Shown piece by piece: positions 1-5,535 of a DNA stretch of 7,078 nucleotides; position 1 is the first letter of the stretch, and every line of letters begins with the position of its first letter. The notes below the pieces were generated by a model. The model was given only the letters and a program-made list of their open reading frames with translations, was not told the DNA's origin and ran no database searches. Origin of the DNA: Deltaproteobacteria bacterium (GTDB lineage Bacteria; Desulfobacterota; G020345765); assembly GCA_030616835.1 (NCBI GenBank), contig JAUWWP010000131.1, positions 1-7,078 on the forward strand, read 5' to 3'. The position numbers and the translations under genes were made by a program.

Positions 1-271
1 AAAAGGTTATCTTAAGGATGGTTTCAACTTTGAAACTATAGATTACACCCAATCAAATTATGAAACCCCGGAATTTACCTCCCGGGAGTTAGAAGATATC
101 AGGGACAGGGAGAATTTTATTTTTAACTTGGGCCTGCTTTTCCGAAATCCCATCTTCTTTATCCAAAGATACCTCCTTTATTCAATCACTAATCCCCGCT
201 CTGCACTCAGAGTATTTAGATACGGAGTGGTTACCGTTTTCAAGACATTTGTTCAGAAAAGAAGAAGTTAG
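1..271 (+). CDS. Radical SAM protein, C-terminal 89 residues (5' end outside window)
   Basis: The reading frame is open from the left edge (first full codon at base 2) to TAG at 269-271. Its 89 residues start KGYLKDGFNFETIDY and end in a basic tail, KTFVQKRRS. By hand alignment 67 of 88 positions match the last 88 residues of the radical SAM protein at 2654-4159, and the DNA also shares long identical runs, so this is the end of a close paralogue. The iron-sulfur and cobalamin domains lie upstream, outside the window, so catalytic residues cannot be checked. The tail after the TIM barrel has hydrophobic stretches broken by Arg and Asn (LGLLFRNPIFFIQRYLLY), which could lie on a membrane surface; this is inference. 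The next start codon follows 4 bases after the stop, as expected in an operon. Confidence 0.85.
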   Translation, partial: KGYLKDGFNFETIDYTQSNYETPEFTSRELEDIRDRENFIFNLGLLFRNPIFFIQRYLLYSITNPRSALRVFRYGVVTVFKTFVQKRRS

Positions 272-275
272 TCTA

Positions 276-359
276 ATGAAGATCCTGCTTTTGACTACTC
301 CCTGGCACCATGAAGAAATAGCCGCCGGGTTTATGCAGGAGAAGGAATGGGCATTTTAA
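276..359 (+). pseudogene. 27-codon stub: probable head of a lost radical SAM gene
   Basis: The ATG lies 4 bases after the preceding stop and the frame ends at TAA 357-359, inside the start of the next gene (13-base overlap). The peptide begins MKILLLTTPWHHEEIAAG, which looks like the first beta strand of a B12-binding-type radical SAM protein and resembles MKLLLISSSHYNSMGG, the start of the protein at 4168-5535. That gene likewise begins 8 bases after a paralogous upstream gene. I read the ORF as the surviving start of the matching partner gene, cut off where the phosphodiesterase gene begins. Alternatively it is a real short peptide whose translation delivers ribosomes to the overlapping start at 347. 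There is no clear ribosome binding site apart from a weak GAAGAAG. The match is short and could be partly chance. Confidence 0.4.
337..341 (+). promoter_or_regulatory. Ribosome binding site for the phosphodiesterase gene
   Basis: AGGAG lies 5 bases before the ATG at 347 and is followed by a second GAAGG. It is the only strong Shine-Dalgarno sequence in front of a large plus-strand gene in this window, and it supports the start at 347. Confidence 0.7.
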
Positions 360-1741
360 GAAGAAAGACCTCACTTTACCTTTTATTTGCTTTCCTGATT
401 ATTCTCTCTCTGCTGATTGTAAGACCAGACAGATTGTTCACCCGATGGAGGGAAAGAGAATCTCATATTTCCAGAGCCACTGAGCCGAAGATTCTAATTA
501 TTGGTCTGGATGGAGCTACCTGGAGGATAATCGATCCCCTCTTAAAACAGGGAAGGCTGCCCAATTTAAAATTGCTTATGGAAAAGGGGAGTTTTGCAGA
601 ACTAAAGACCTTCTCCCCTTGTCTCTCACCAGTTATCTGGACAAGTATTGCCACCGGAAAACTTCCTGAGAAACACGGCATCTGGGGGTTTAGGGAAGCT
701 CCCGAGAGTACCGAACCAAGCTTTCCAACTTCAGACAAAAGAAAGGTAAAGGCATTTTGGAATATTTTGAATGAGTATGGGAAATCGACGGGGATCATTA
801 ATTGGTGGGTTACCTGGCCTGCAGAGAAGGTTAATGGTTTTATTGTTTCCGATCTTATTCGATACTCTGCGAGAATGGAAAGATCTCTCAAGGAGGAGGT
901 CTCTACTAAATATGATGTTTACCCCGAAGGTTTAGCAAAAAGATTGAAGCCGCTAATTTATAAGCCAGATGAAATAAAAGTAGAAGAAATACAGCGCTTC
1001 ATGAGATTAAGCCGGGATGAGGCAAAGAAATATTTAGCTAAAATGGGACCCCAAATTAATTTCATCTACTTTGTAAATGCCTATCAGTCGGATAAGTCAA
1101 TGTTGGAGATCGGGCTTTATTTATTAGAAAATCATCCTACCGATCTATTTACTGTTTCTTTTGAGGGTATTGATATAGTCTCTCACCTATACTGGCACTT
1201 TATGGAGCCTTCCTACTTTAAAAAATATAAGATATCCAAGGATGAAATTGAGAATTTTGGCTGGGTGATAAGAAATTATTATATCTGGATGGACGAGATT
1301 GTTGGTAGGTTCCTCTCCAGGGTAAAAAAAGACACTTCCATAATCATTTTCTCGGACCATGGATTTAGGCCAACCGGTACCCTGCCCTGGTCCGGGGGCC
1401 ATAGTACGAAACATTCCGCAATTCCTATCGCCCCGGATGGAATTCTAATAATGAGTGGAAAAAACATTAACCAGGGAATAATCTTAAAAGAACCAAGGGT
1501 AATAGATATTACTCCCACAATTTTAGCATTAATGGAGATTCCCGTGGCTCAAGATATGGATGGGAGGGTTTTAATCGAAGCTTTAACTCCAGAATTCATT
1601 AACGAATATCCCCTATCTTATATAAGCTCATTTGAGGATCGTAAGGAGGTTGAGCCAATGAAAACTCAGGACAAGGGTCTACCTGCTGCTAAAAAAGAGA
1701 TATTAGAGAAGTTAAGAGCTTTAGGATATATTTCCAATTAA
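347..1741 (+). CDS. Membrane-anchored alkaline-phosphatase-superfamily phosphodiesterase (type I phosphodiesterase/nucleotide pyrophosphatase-like)
   Basis: This 464-residue protein has a basic N-terminus (MGILRRK) and one hydrophobic segment at about 9-25, followed by Arg-rich sequence. That suggests a signal anchor with the enzyme outside the cytoplasmic membrane. The catalytic fold starts at about 48. ILIIGLDGATW holds a metal-binding Asp (D55). SPVIWTSIATG...HGI (94-111) is the nucleophile region, with Ser94 at the usual Thr/Ser position. EGIDIVSH supplies D275 and H280, SDHG supplies D337 and H338, and GGHSTKH (350-356) supplies a further His. This is the usual two-metal set of the superfamily. 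The end, EILEKLRALGYI, is a common C-terminal motif of these proteins. Such enzymes cleave or transfer phosphoesters and phosphodiesters; the substrate is unknown. The gene probably belongs to an operon with the radical SAM gene upstream, and it overlaps a 27-codon ORF by 13 bases. The fold assignment is secure, the function is not. Confidence 0.9.
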   Translation: MGILRRKTSLYLLFAFLIILSLLIVRPDRLFTRWRERESHISRATEPKILIIGLDGATWRIIDPLLKQGRLPNLKLLMEKGSFAELKTFSPCLSPVIWTSIATGKLPEKHGIWGFREAPESTEPSFPTSDKRKVKAFWNILNEYGKSTGIINWWVTWPAEKVNGFIVSDLIRYSARMERSLKEEVSTKYDVYPEGLAKRLKPLIYKPDEIKVEEIQRFMRLSRDEAKKYLAKMGPQINFIYFVNAYQSDKSMLEIGLYLLENHPTDLFTVSFEGIDIVSHLYWHFMEPSYFKKYKISKDEIENFGWVIRNYYIWMDEIVGRFLSRVKKDTSIIIFSDHGFRPTGTLPWSGGHSTKHSAIPIAPDGILIMSGKNINQGIILKEPRVIDITPTILALMEIPVAQDMDGRVLIEALTPEFINEYPLSYISSFEDRKEVEPMKTQDKGLPAAKKEILEKLRALGYISN

Positions 1742-1750
1742 ACACCAATC

Positions 1751-1776
1751 TTTGGAATCCCGCTCTCAATTCCAAA
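1751..1776. repeat. Perfect 8-bp inverted repeat just after the phosphodiesterase stop
   Basis: TTTGGAAT (1751-1758) and ATTCCAAA (1769-1776) are exact reverse complements around a 10-base loop, beginning 9 bases after the stop codon. No T-run follows, so this is not a classical Rho-independent terminator. It could protect or process the 3' end of the message. Confidence 0.5.
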
Positions 1777-1854
1777 CCGCAACCCTCATCAGCCTGTTAG
1801 GTTTTATCTTCTTTAACCCTTTAGTATCTAATTCCCTATCAATGAAATAAACAC

Positions 1855-1871
1855 CGGGGCTTCTACCCCCG
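1855..1871. repeat. GC-rich hairpin CGGGG...CCCCG
   Basis: CGGGG (1855-1859) pairs with CCCCG (1867-1871) across a 7-base loop. It lies 114 bases after the phosphodiesterase stop and has no following T-run. It may contribute to transcript ending, but support is limited to the pairing. Confidence 0.3.
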
Positions 1872-1978
1872 TTAAGTCATCTTGGAATTTCTTAAAAAAT
1901 TCTTCAATCCGTGGACTATACTGGATAACCGGTCCATGACCAGATCCCAATCCTTCGAGATCCTACTTCGCCCTCTTG

Positions 1979-2007
1979 CTACGCAGCGAAGCTGCTTCGC
2001 AGAGTAG
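1979..2007. repeat. Imperfect palindrome with GCGAAGC core
   Basis: GCGAAGC (1986-1992) and GCTTCGC (1994-2000) are reverse complements around one base. Outer CTAC (1979-1982) and GTAG (2004-2007) extend the palindrome across a small internal mismatch. A self-complementary GTAGCTAC follows at 2011-2018. The form is that of a REP-like extragenic palindrome, not a terminator, since no T-run is present. Confidence 0.5.
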
Positions 2008-2042
2008 TTAGTAGCTACGAATGCTGAACGGCTGACCGATTT

Positions 2043-2126
2043 CCTGAGGAGCCCTGAGTTTTGTTGAAGGGGGTCAAGAAGCTATGTCCTGAGCGGAGTC
2101 GAACGGGGTCGGCAAGCCTCCTCAAG
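2043..2126. repeat. Composite repeat: two direct CCTGAG..GAANGGG copies inside inverted ends
   Basis: CCTGAGGAG (2043-2051) and CTCCTCAAG (2118-2126) are inverted ends matching at 8 of 9 positions. Between them lie two direct copies of one motif, at 2052-2072 and 2086-2107. A third, inverted copy lies outside at 2182-2201. I recognise this motif style as a dispersed intergenic repeat of many uncultured-bacterium genomes. No ORF is present, so if it moves it is non-autonomous. Confidence 0.5.
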
Positions 2127-2140
2127 ATTTCGATTTTTTC

Positions 2141-2170
2141 CGTGTAATTCGTGAAATTTGTGGTTTAAAT
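2141..2170. repeat. Short GTGNAATT tandem tract
   Basis: Three degenerate 9-11 base units, CGTGTAATT, CGTGAAATTT and GTGGTTTAAAT, follow one another. This is a common low-complexity filler sequence between genes in some uncultured bacteria. No function is implied. Confidence 0.45.
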
Positions 2171-2181
2171 CCCAATTCAAT

Positions 2182-2205
2182 TCCTTCGACAAGCTCAGGA
2201 CAGGC
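2182..2205 (-). repeat. Inverted third copy of the CCTGAGC..TCGAAGG repeat
   Basis: TCCTTCGACAAGCTCAGGAC (2182-2201) is the reverse complement of a sequence closely matching the copy at 2086-2107, with one base of length difference in the middle. It stands about 75 bases away in the opposite orientation, so the two could pair as a long hairpin in RNA or in single-stranded DNA. Confidence 0.6.
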
Positions 2206-2206
2206 A

Positions 2207-2237
2207 TTTGCAATTCGCAATTTTCACTTTGCAATTT
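2207..2237. repeat. GCAATT repeat cluster
   Basis: TTTGCAATT, CGCAATTTT and TTTGCAATTT occur in quick succession. Related GCAATTTG and TTGCAATC words recur at about 2338-2356. This is a simple-sequence tract with no coding potential seen. Confidence 0.45.
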
Positions 2238-2239
2238 CT

Positions 2240-2371
2240 TTAGGGTCTACCCTTACAAACCCCAGCTATCCGTAATAGGGAAATTGTAGGATTTTTGAGG
2301 AAAGTCCTGCGGAGGTAAAAAGTTTCCCCGAAAAAGTAGCAATTTGTTCTTGCAATCTGCCCTAGATTCAT
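2240..2371 (-). CDS. Possible small protein of 43 residues, unknown function
   Basis: On the minus strand an ATG at 2371 opens a 43-codon frame ending in TAA at 2242-2240. The peptide starts MNLGQIARTNCYFFGETFYL, is rich in aromatic and basic residues, has two Cys (11 and 39), and ends CKGRP. I do not recognise it. Support comes from its signals: AAGGAGG (complement of 2377-2383) lies 5 bases before the ATG, and a TTGAAA/TATAAA pair with 17-base spacing lies about 85 bases upstream. Against it, the 19-base repeat at 2291-2309 inside it recurs at 2557-2575 within sequence that is not open in the same frame, and the surroundings are repeat-rich. It may be a real small gene, a leader peptide, or chance. 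Confidence 0.33.
   Translation of the reverse strand: MNLGQIARTNCYFFGETFYLRRTFLKNPTISLLRIAGVCKGRP
2291..2309. repeat. Direct repeat, copy 1 (ATTTTTGAGGAAAGTCCTG)
   Basis: It matches 2557-2575 at 18 of 19 positions, differing only in GAGG versus GGGG, with the copies 266 bases apart. Related inverted words TTTCCCC (2323-2329) and TTTCCTC (2470-2476) lie between them. Confidence 0.6.
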
Positions 2372-2376
2372 ATCGG

Positions 2377-2383
2377 CCTCCTT
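2377..2383 (-). promoter_or_regulatory. Strong minus-strand Shine-Dalgarno sequence
   Basis: CCTCCTT on the plus strand reads AAGGAGG on the minus strand, 5 bases before the ATG at 2371. This matches the anti-Shine-Dalgarno core fully and is the main reason to take the minus-strand ORF seriously. Confidence 0.4.
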
Positions 2384-2394
2384 GGTTAAGTTGC

Positions 2395-2413
2395 GAATTC
2401 TTACGAAGAATTC
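2395..2413. repeat. Perfect 8-bp hairpin GAATTCTT/AAGAATTC
   Basis: GAATTCTT (2395-2402) and AAGAATTC (2406-2413) are exact reverse complements around ACG. If the minus-strand unit is transcribed, this hairpin lies in its leader just before the ribosome binding site. Confidence 0.6.
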
Positions 2414-2417
2414 TAAC

Positions 2418-2452
2418 ATTGCATCATAATCCGCCTTAGGCGGAGAGGCAAT
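2418..2452. repeat. Nested palindrome with CCGCCT/AGGCGG core
   Basis: Outer arms ATTGC (2418-2422) and GCAAT (2448-2452) enclose CCGCCT (2431-2436) and AGGCGG (2438-2443), separated by one T. The nested symmetry suggests an extragenic palindromic element. It lies directly downstream of the minus-strand promoter candidate. Confidence 0.55.
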
Positions 2453-2456
2453 TTAG

Positions 2457-2485
2457 TTTATAAAAAAAGTTTCCTCATTTTTCAA
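2457..2485 (-). promoter_or_regulatory. Minus-strand sigma70-type promoter candidate
   Basis: Read on the minus strand, TTGAAA (2485-2480) and TATAAA (2462-2457) are 17 bases apart, each one base from consensus. Transcription would begin near 2450, pass the two hairpins and reach the 43-codon ORF. The sequence is AT-rich, so a chance match is possible. Confidence 0.4.
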
Positions 2486-2556
2486 AAAATACGCTTTTCC
2501 ACTTGCTATTTCATCTAACTATTAGAAATTAAATAGGAATTTTAATTCAGCGACCA

Positions 2557-2575
2557 ATTTTTGGGGAAAGTCCTG
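2557..2575. repeat. Direct repeat, copy 2 (ATTTTTGGGGAAAGTCCTG)
   Basis: It matches copy 1 at 2291-2309 at 18 of 19 positions. It overlaps the start of a smaller tandem repeat of CCTGTTGTT (2572-2580 and 2585-2593) just upstream of the plus-strand promoter candidate. Confidence 0.6.
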
Positions 2576-2600
2576 TTGTTGTACCCTGTTGTTTTTTCTT

Positions 2601-2629
2601 TTGACAAAGGTATTTTTTCATGGTAGTTT
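2601..2629 (+). promoter_or_regulatory. Promoter candidate for the radical SAM gene pair
   Basis: A perfect TTGACA (2601-2606) is followed after 17 bases by TAGTTT (2624-2629), preceded by TGG (2621-2623) as an extended -10. The hexamer itself is weak, but the -35, spacing and TG motif are good. A start near 2636 would give a leader of about 18 bases before the ATG at 2654. Confidence 0.5.
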
Positions 2630-2632
2630 ACA

Positions 2633-2658
2633 AGCATTAAATGGATTGAATCAATGCT
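2633..2658. promoter_or_regulatory. Inverted repeat spanning the start codon of the radical SAM gene
   Basis: AGCATT (2633-2638) pairs with AATGCT (2653-2658), which contains the ATG at 2654. The loop carries a second small palindrome, GATTGAATC (2644-2652). It lies directly below the promoter candidate, so it could be an operator, or a hairpin that masks the start if transcription begins early enough. No strong ribosome binding site is present here. Confidence 0.35.
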
Positions 2659-4159
2659 ACCGATTGAGAAGATTTTATTAGTTTTCCCACCGAGCACGCA
2701 AGCGATTGGCCATCAACGCGCTTCTGCTCACCCCCTGGGAATTGCTTACCTGGGGGCAGTTTTAAAGAAAGATTATAGAGTTAAATTATTAGATGCGACC
2801 GCTGAGGGTTATCGAAATGTCAAAAATTTAGGGAATAACCTGGTAAGATATGGATTATCAGATGAAGAGATAAAAAAGAGGATTGCAGATTATTCACCAA
2901 ATGTAGTAGGTATTACCTGTCTTTACTCTGCCCAATTGCCTTTCATAAGAAGGATCTGTCAACTCACCAAAGAGATTAATCCGAAGAGCATTACAATTAT
3001 CGGTGGGAGCCATCCTACATTTTTGCCCAAAGAAACTTTAAGGGAGAAAAGTATTGACTTTATTATCCTGGGTGAGGGGGAAGATACTCTGCCGAGTTTG
3101 TTAAAGCAACTGGAAAACGGTCAGGATTTTGCTGATCTTGACGGAATCGCCTTTAGAAGAGACGGTCAGGTTCAGGTCAATCCCAAAACCACATATATTA
3201 AAAATCTTGATGAGCTACCTTTTCCTGCCTGGGAACTTTTACCTATGGAAATATATTCCACAATCAACATTTCAATGAGTAGCCACTCTAAGTCAAGATA
3301 TTGGGCACCGATTATCACCTCCCGGGGTTGTCCAGCAAAATGCGTCTTTTGCTCATCGGTCCACTTCTGGGGTAACCGCTATCGCAATCGCTCAGCGAAA
3401 AATGCCCTTGATGAAATTGAATTACTGGTTAAGGAGTATAAGATTAAGGAGATTCAATTCTGCGATGATAATTTAATTTTCGATAAAAAAAGGGCTAAGG
3501 AGATATTTCAGGGAATAATTGACCGGAGGCTAAGGATCTTCTGGAATACCCCCAATGGAATTGCCCTGTGGAGATTGGATAGGGAGTTGCTGGAGCTTAT
3601 GAAGGCCAGTGGCTGCTATGAGCTGACTCTGGCCATCGAAAGTGGAGATCAGGAAGTTTTATCGAAGATAATCAAGAAACCCTTAAATTTAGCCCGGGTG
3701 GAGTCCTTAACCAGGATCATCCAGAAGTTAAAGATTCGAACTCACTCCTTTTTTATTATCGGCTTTCCCGGGGAGACTGAAGAGCAGATACGCCGAACCT
3801 TTTCCTTTGCCAGAAAATTAAGGTTGACCAGTGCTTGGTTCTTTATTGCCAATCCTCTTCCTGGCTCAAAACTTTACGAGATCTGTAAACAGAAGGGTTA
3901 CCTCAAGGAGGGTTTCGACTTTGAAACTATAGATTACTGCAAATCAAATTATGAAACCCCGGGGCTTACCTCCCGGGAGTTAGAAAACATCAGGGACAAG
4001 GAGAATTTTATTTTCAACTTGGGTGTGCTTTTCCGAAATCCCATCCTCTTTATCCAACGAAACCTCCTCTATTTAATTACCAATCCCCTCTCTTCCCTCG
4101 AATTATTTATACACGGAGTGGTTACTGTTTTCAAGACATTCTTTCGGAAAAGAATCTGA
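2654..4159 (+). CDS. B12-binding-type radical SAM protein
   Basis: This 501-residue protein has the BchE/HpnP-like layout. An N-terminal Rossmann-type cobalamin-binding-type domain (about 5-160) has HPLGIAYLGAVLKK, VVGITCLYS, IIGGSHPTFLP and ILGEGE (138-143), but not the DXHXXG base-on motif, which is usual in this group. The radical SAM barrel (about 216-410) carries CPAKCVFC with C226, C230 and C233 for the 4Fe-4S cluster, then FCDDN (269-273), AIESGD (327-332) and FFIIGFPGE (366-374). A tail of about 90 residues has hydrophobic stretches with Arg/Asn and a basic end, perhaps for membrane contact (inferred). It is about 76 percent identical over that tail to the partial protein at the left edge. 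The start fits family length, although no clear Shine-Dalgarno sequence precedes it. It is likely co-transcribed with the gene 8 bases downstream. The substrate is unknown; methylation or rearrangement of a hydrophobic compound is possible. Confidence 0.92.
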   Translation: MLPIEKILLVFPPSTQAIGHQRASAHPLGIAYLGAVLKKDYRVKLLDATAEGYRNVKNLGNNLVRYGLSDEEIKKRIADYSPNVVGITCLYSAQLPFIRRICQLTKEINPKSITIIGGSHPTFLPKETLREKSIDFIILGEGEDTLPSLLKQLENGQDFADLDGIAFRRDGQVQVNPKTTYIKNLDELPFPAWELLPMEIYSTINISMSSHSKSRYWAPIITSRGCPAKCVFCSSVHFWGNRYRNRSAKNALDEIELLVKEYKIKEIQFCDDNLIFDKKRAKEIFQGIIDRRLRIFWNTPNGIALWRLDRELLELMKASGCYELTLAIESGDQEVLSKIIKKPLNLARVESLTRIIQKLKIRTHSFFIIGFPGETEEQIRRTFSFARKLRLTSAWFFIANPLPGSKLYEICKQKGYLKEGFDFETIDYCKSNYETPGLTSRELENIRDKENFIFNLGVLFRNPILFIQRNLLYLITNPLSSLELFIHGVVTVFKTFFRKRI

Positions 4160-4167
4160 CTTATGAT

Positions 4168-5535
4168 ATGAAACTATTGCTCATTTCATCTTCTCACTAT
4201 AATTCTATGGGAGGGCTTGTTAAGGCTAAAAAACTCCAATTTCCCACCTTAACACTACCATACTTAGCGGGTTTAACCCCAAGCGATGTTAAGATTAAAA
4301 TTGTCTATGATTATATTGATGAAATAGATTTTGATATTGACTTTGACCTGGTGGGAATTTCCTTCATGAATATGCAGGCAATACGAGCCTTCCAGCTCGG
4401 GGATGAGTTCAGAAAAAGGGGTAAAACTGTAGTTATGGGGGGGATAGGAGCCTCAATACTTCCCGAAGAGGCTATTCAGCATTCCGACTCAGTTGTCATT
4501 GGGGAAGCAGATATTATTTGGAAAAAATTAATAGAGGATTTTAAAAAAGGCAAGCTCAATAAATTTTACCGACCTGAAGAGTTATCTGACCTACGGGACT
4601 TACCCAAGCCAAGATTTGATCTTCTCAATCTGAATAAATACTTCTTCCATGCTTCTTTCCCGGTAGAAACTACCAGAGGATGTCCATACAATTGTAGTTT
4701 TTGTTCGGTTACCCAAGTTTATGGACATACTTTACGGGTTAGACCTGTTGATGAGGTTATCAGAGATATTAAAGCTATTAAATCATTGGGGAGGAAAATA
4801 ATTACCTTTGTTGATGACAATCTTACTGCAGATAAAGAATATGCCTTAAAATTGTTTGAATCTTTAATTCCCCTGAGAATTAAATGGTGGGGACAAAGTA
4901 ATATAAACATTGGCAATGAGCCAGAACTTTTAAAATTAGCAGCTAAAAGTGGCTGCCGAAATTTATTCGTTGGAATCGAGACTATTAATCAAAGAAATTT
5001 GAAAGATGTTAATAAAGGTATTAACAAAGTGAGCTTATATGAAAAACTACTTAAGAATATACGGAAAAGTGGAATAGTTTGCGAAGCCTCTTTAATTGTA
5101 GGATTCGATAATGATAACACTTCTACCTTCAAGGAGATTTTAAATTTTCTTATCAAAAATAAAGTGCCCCTCCTCTATTTATTCATTTTAACACCTTTTC
5201 CAGGAACCAGACTATATAAGGAATTAGAAAAAGAAGGAAGGATCATTCATAAAAATTGGTCTAAATATGATGGATTAAATGTAGTTTATTCACCAAAACA
5301 TATTAGCGCTAAAGAATTGGAATCAAGTTACTGGCAAACTCTGCAAAAGTTTTATTCCATTCCCTCAATCCTCAGACGGATTTCTTTTCAGTTTATCAGA
5401 AATATACATATTACTTTAATATATAATATTTTCTTTAATAGGCTTGCAAAAAAGAAAATGCATCCTTATTCATTTTGGTATTGGCCAGGTTTGAAAATTG
5501 TTACTCCATTTTCAAGATATTTAAAAGGTGTATAG
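4168..5535 (+). CDS. B12-binding-type radical SAM protein with DUF4070-like C-terminus
   Basis: This 455-residue protein starts 8 bases after the previous stop, without a visible Shine-Dalgarno sequence, which suggests translational coupling. The N-terminal part (about 1-140) is a shortened cobalamin-binding-type domain: LVGISFMNMQ, VVMGGIGASILPEEA and VVIGEAD (109-115). The radical SAM core has CPYNCSFC with C172, C176 and C179, then FVDDN (214-218), VGIET (268-272), LIVGFD (309-314) and TPFPGT (342-347). GRIIHKNWSKYDGLNVVYSP (357-376) matches the W..YDG..VV..P pattern of DUF4070-type tails, as in hopanoid methylase HpnP. The last 60 residues are rich in aromatic, hydrophobic and basic residues and may bind membrane. 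By eye the gene is more AT-rich than the one starting at 5676. It probably acts with the gene upstream on the same product; the reaction is unknown. Confidence 0.92.
   Translation: MKLLLISSSHYNSMGGLVKAKKLQFPTLTLPYLAGLTPSDVKIKIVYDYIDEIDFDIDFDLVGISFMNMQAIRAFQLGDEFRKRGKTVVMGGIGASILPEEAIQHSDSVVIGEADIIWKKLIEDFKKGKLNKFYRPEELSDLRDLPKPRFDLLNLNKYFFHASFPVETTRGCPYNCSFCSVTQVYGHTLRVRPVDEVIRDIKAIKSLGRKIITFVDDNLTADKEYALKLFESLIPLRIKWWGQSNINIGNEPELLKLAAKSGCRNLFVGIETINQRNLKDVNKGINKVSLYEKLLKNIRKSGIVCEASLIVGFDNDNTSTFKEILNFLIKNKVPLLYLFILTPFPGTRLYKELEKEGRIIHKNWSKYDGLNVVYSPKHISAKELESSYWQTLQKFYSIPSILRRISFQFIRNIHITLIYNIFFNRLAKKKMHPYSFWYWPGLKIVTPFSRYLKGV

Larger units (their letters stand above)
1742..2653. other. Long intergenic region rich in repeats and hairpins, with divergent promoter candidates
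   Basis: No sizeable gene is seen on either strand in these 912 bases. The region holds hairpins at 1751-1776, 1855-1871, 1979-2007, 2395-2413 and 2418-2452. It also holds three copies of a dispersed CCTGAG..TCGAA-type motif (2052-2205), low-complexity GTGNAATT and GCAATT runs, and a separated direct repeat (2291-2309 and 2557-2575). A possible minus-strand small gene lies at 2240-2371. Two promoter candidates face apart, one at 2457-2485 on the minus strand and one at 2601-2629 on the plus strand. It separates the phosphodiesterase gene from the radical SAM pair downstream. Confidence 0.75.

Noticed and set aside
463..1518. Three minus-strand ORFs of 75-142 codons inside the phosphodiesterase gene
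   Set aside because: They lie opposite a well-supported gene with intact catalytic motifs, have no family features and no ribosome binding context; they are shadow frames.
276..1741. Frameshift joining the 27-codon ORF to the phosphodiesterase
   Set aside because: The phosphodiesterase has its own AGGAG site and a proper signal-anchor N-terminus, so it starts at 347 and need not be part of the upstream frame.
2297..2329. GAGGAAAGTCC resembles the conserved 5' core of bacterial RNase P RNA
   Set aside because: The remaining conserved RNase P elements are absent nearby, and the same word recurs at 2557-2575 as part of a repeat.
2547..2621. Minus-strand 24-codon ORF starting MKKYLCQKKKQQ
   Set aside because: It has no ribosome binding site, lies over the plus-strand promoter, and its Lys/Gln/Thr-rich content comes from simple AT-rich and CCTGTTGTT repeat sequence.
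2457..2653. Possible cobalamin riboswitch ahead of the B12-type radical SAM gene
   Set aside because: No recognisable B12-box or riboswitch core was found, and the leader predicted from the promoter at 2601 is only about 18 bases.
1742..2653. CRISPR array or transposase remnant in the repeat-rich region
   Set aside because: Repeats are not regularly spaced, spacers are absent, and no transposase-like reading frame is seen on either strand.
4719..4916. Minus-strand ORF of 65 codons within the second radical SAM gene
   Set aside because: It is antisense to the conserved radical SAM core and shows no recognisable domain.
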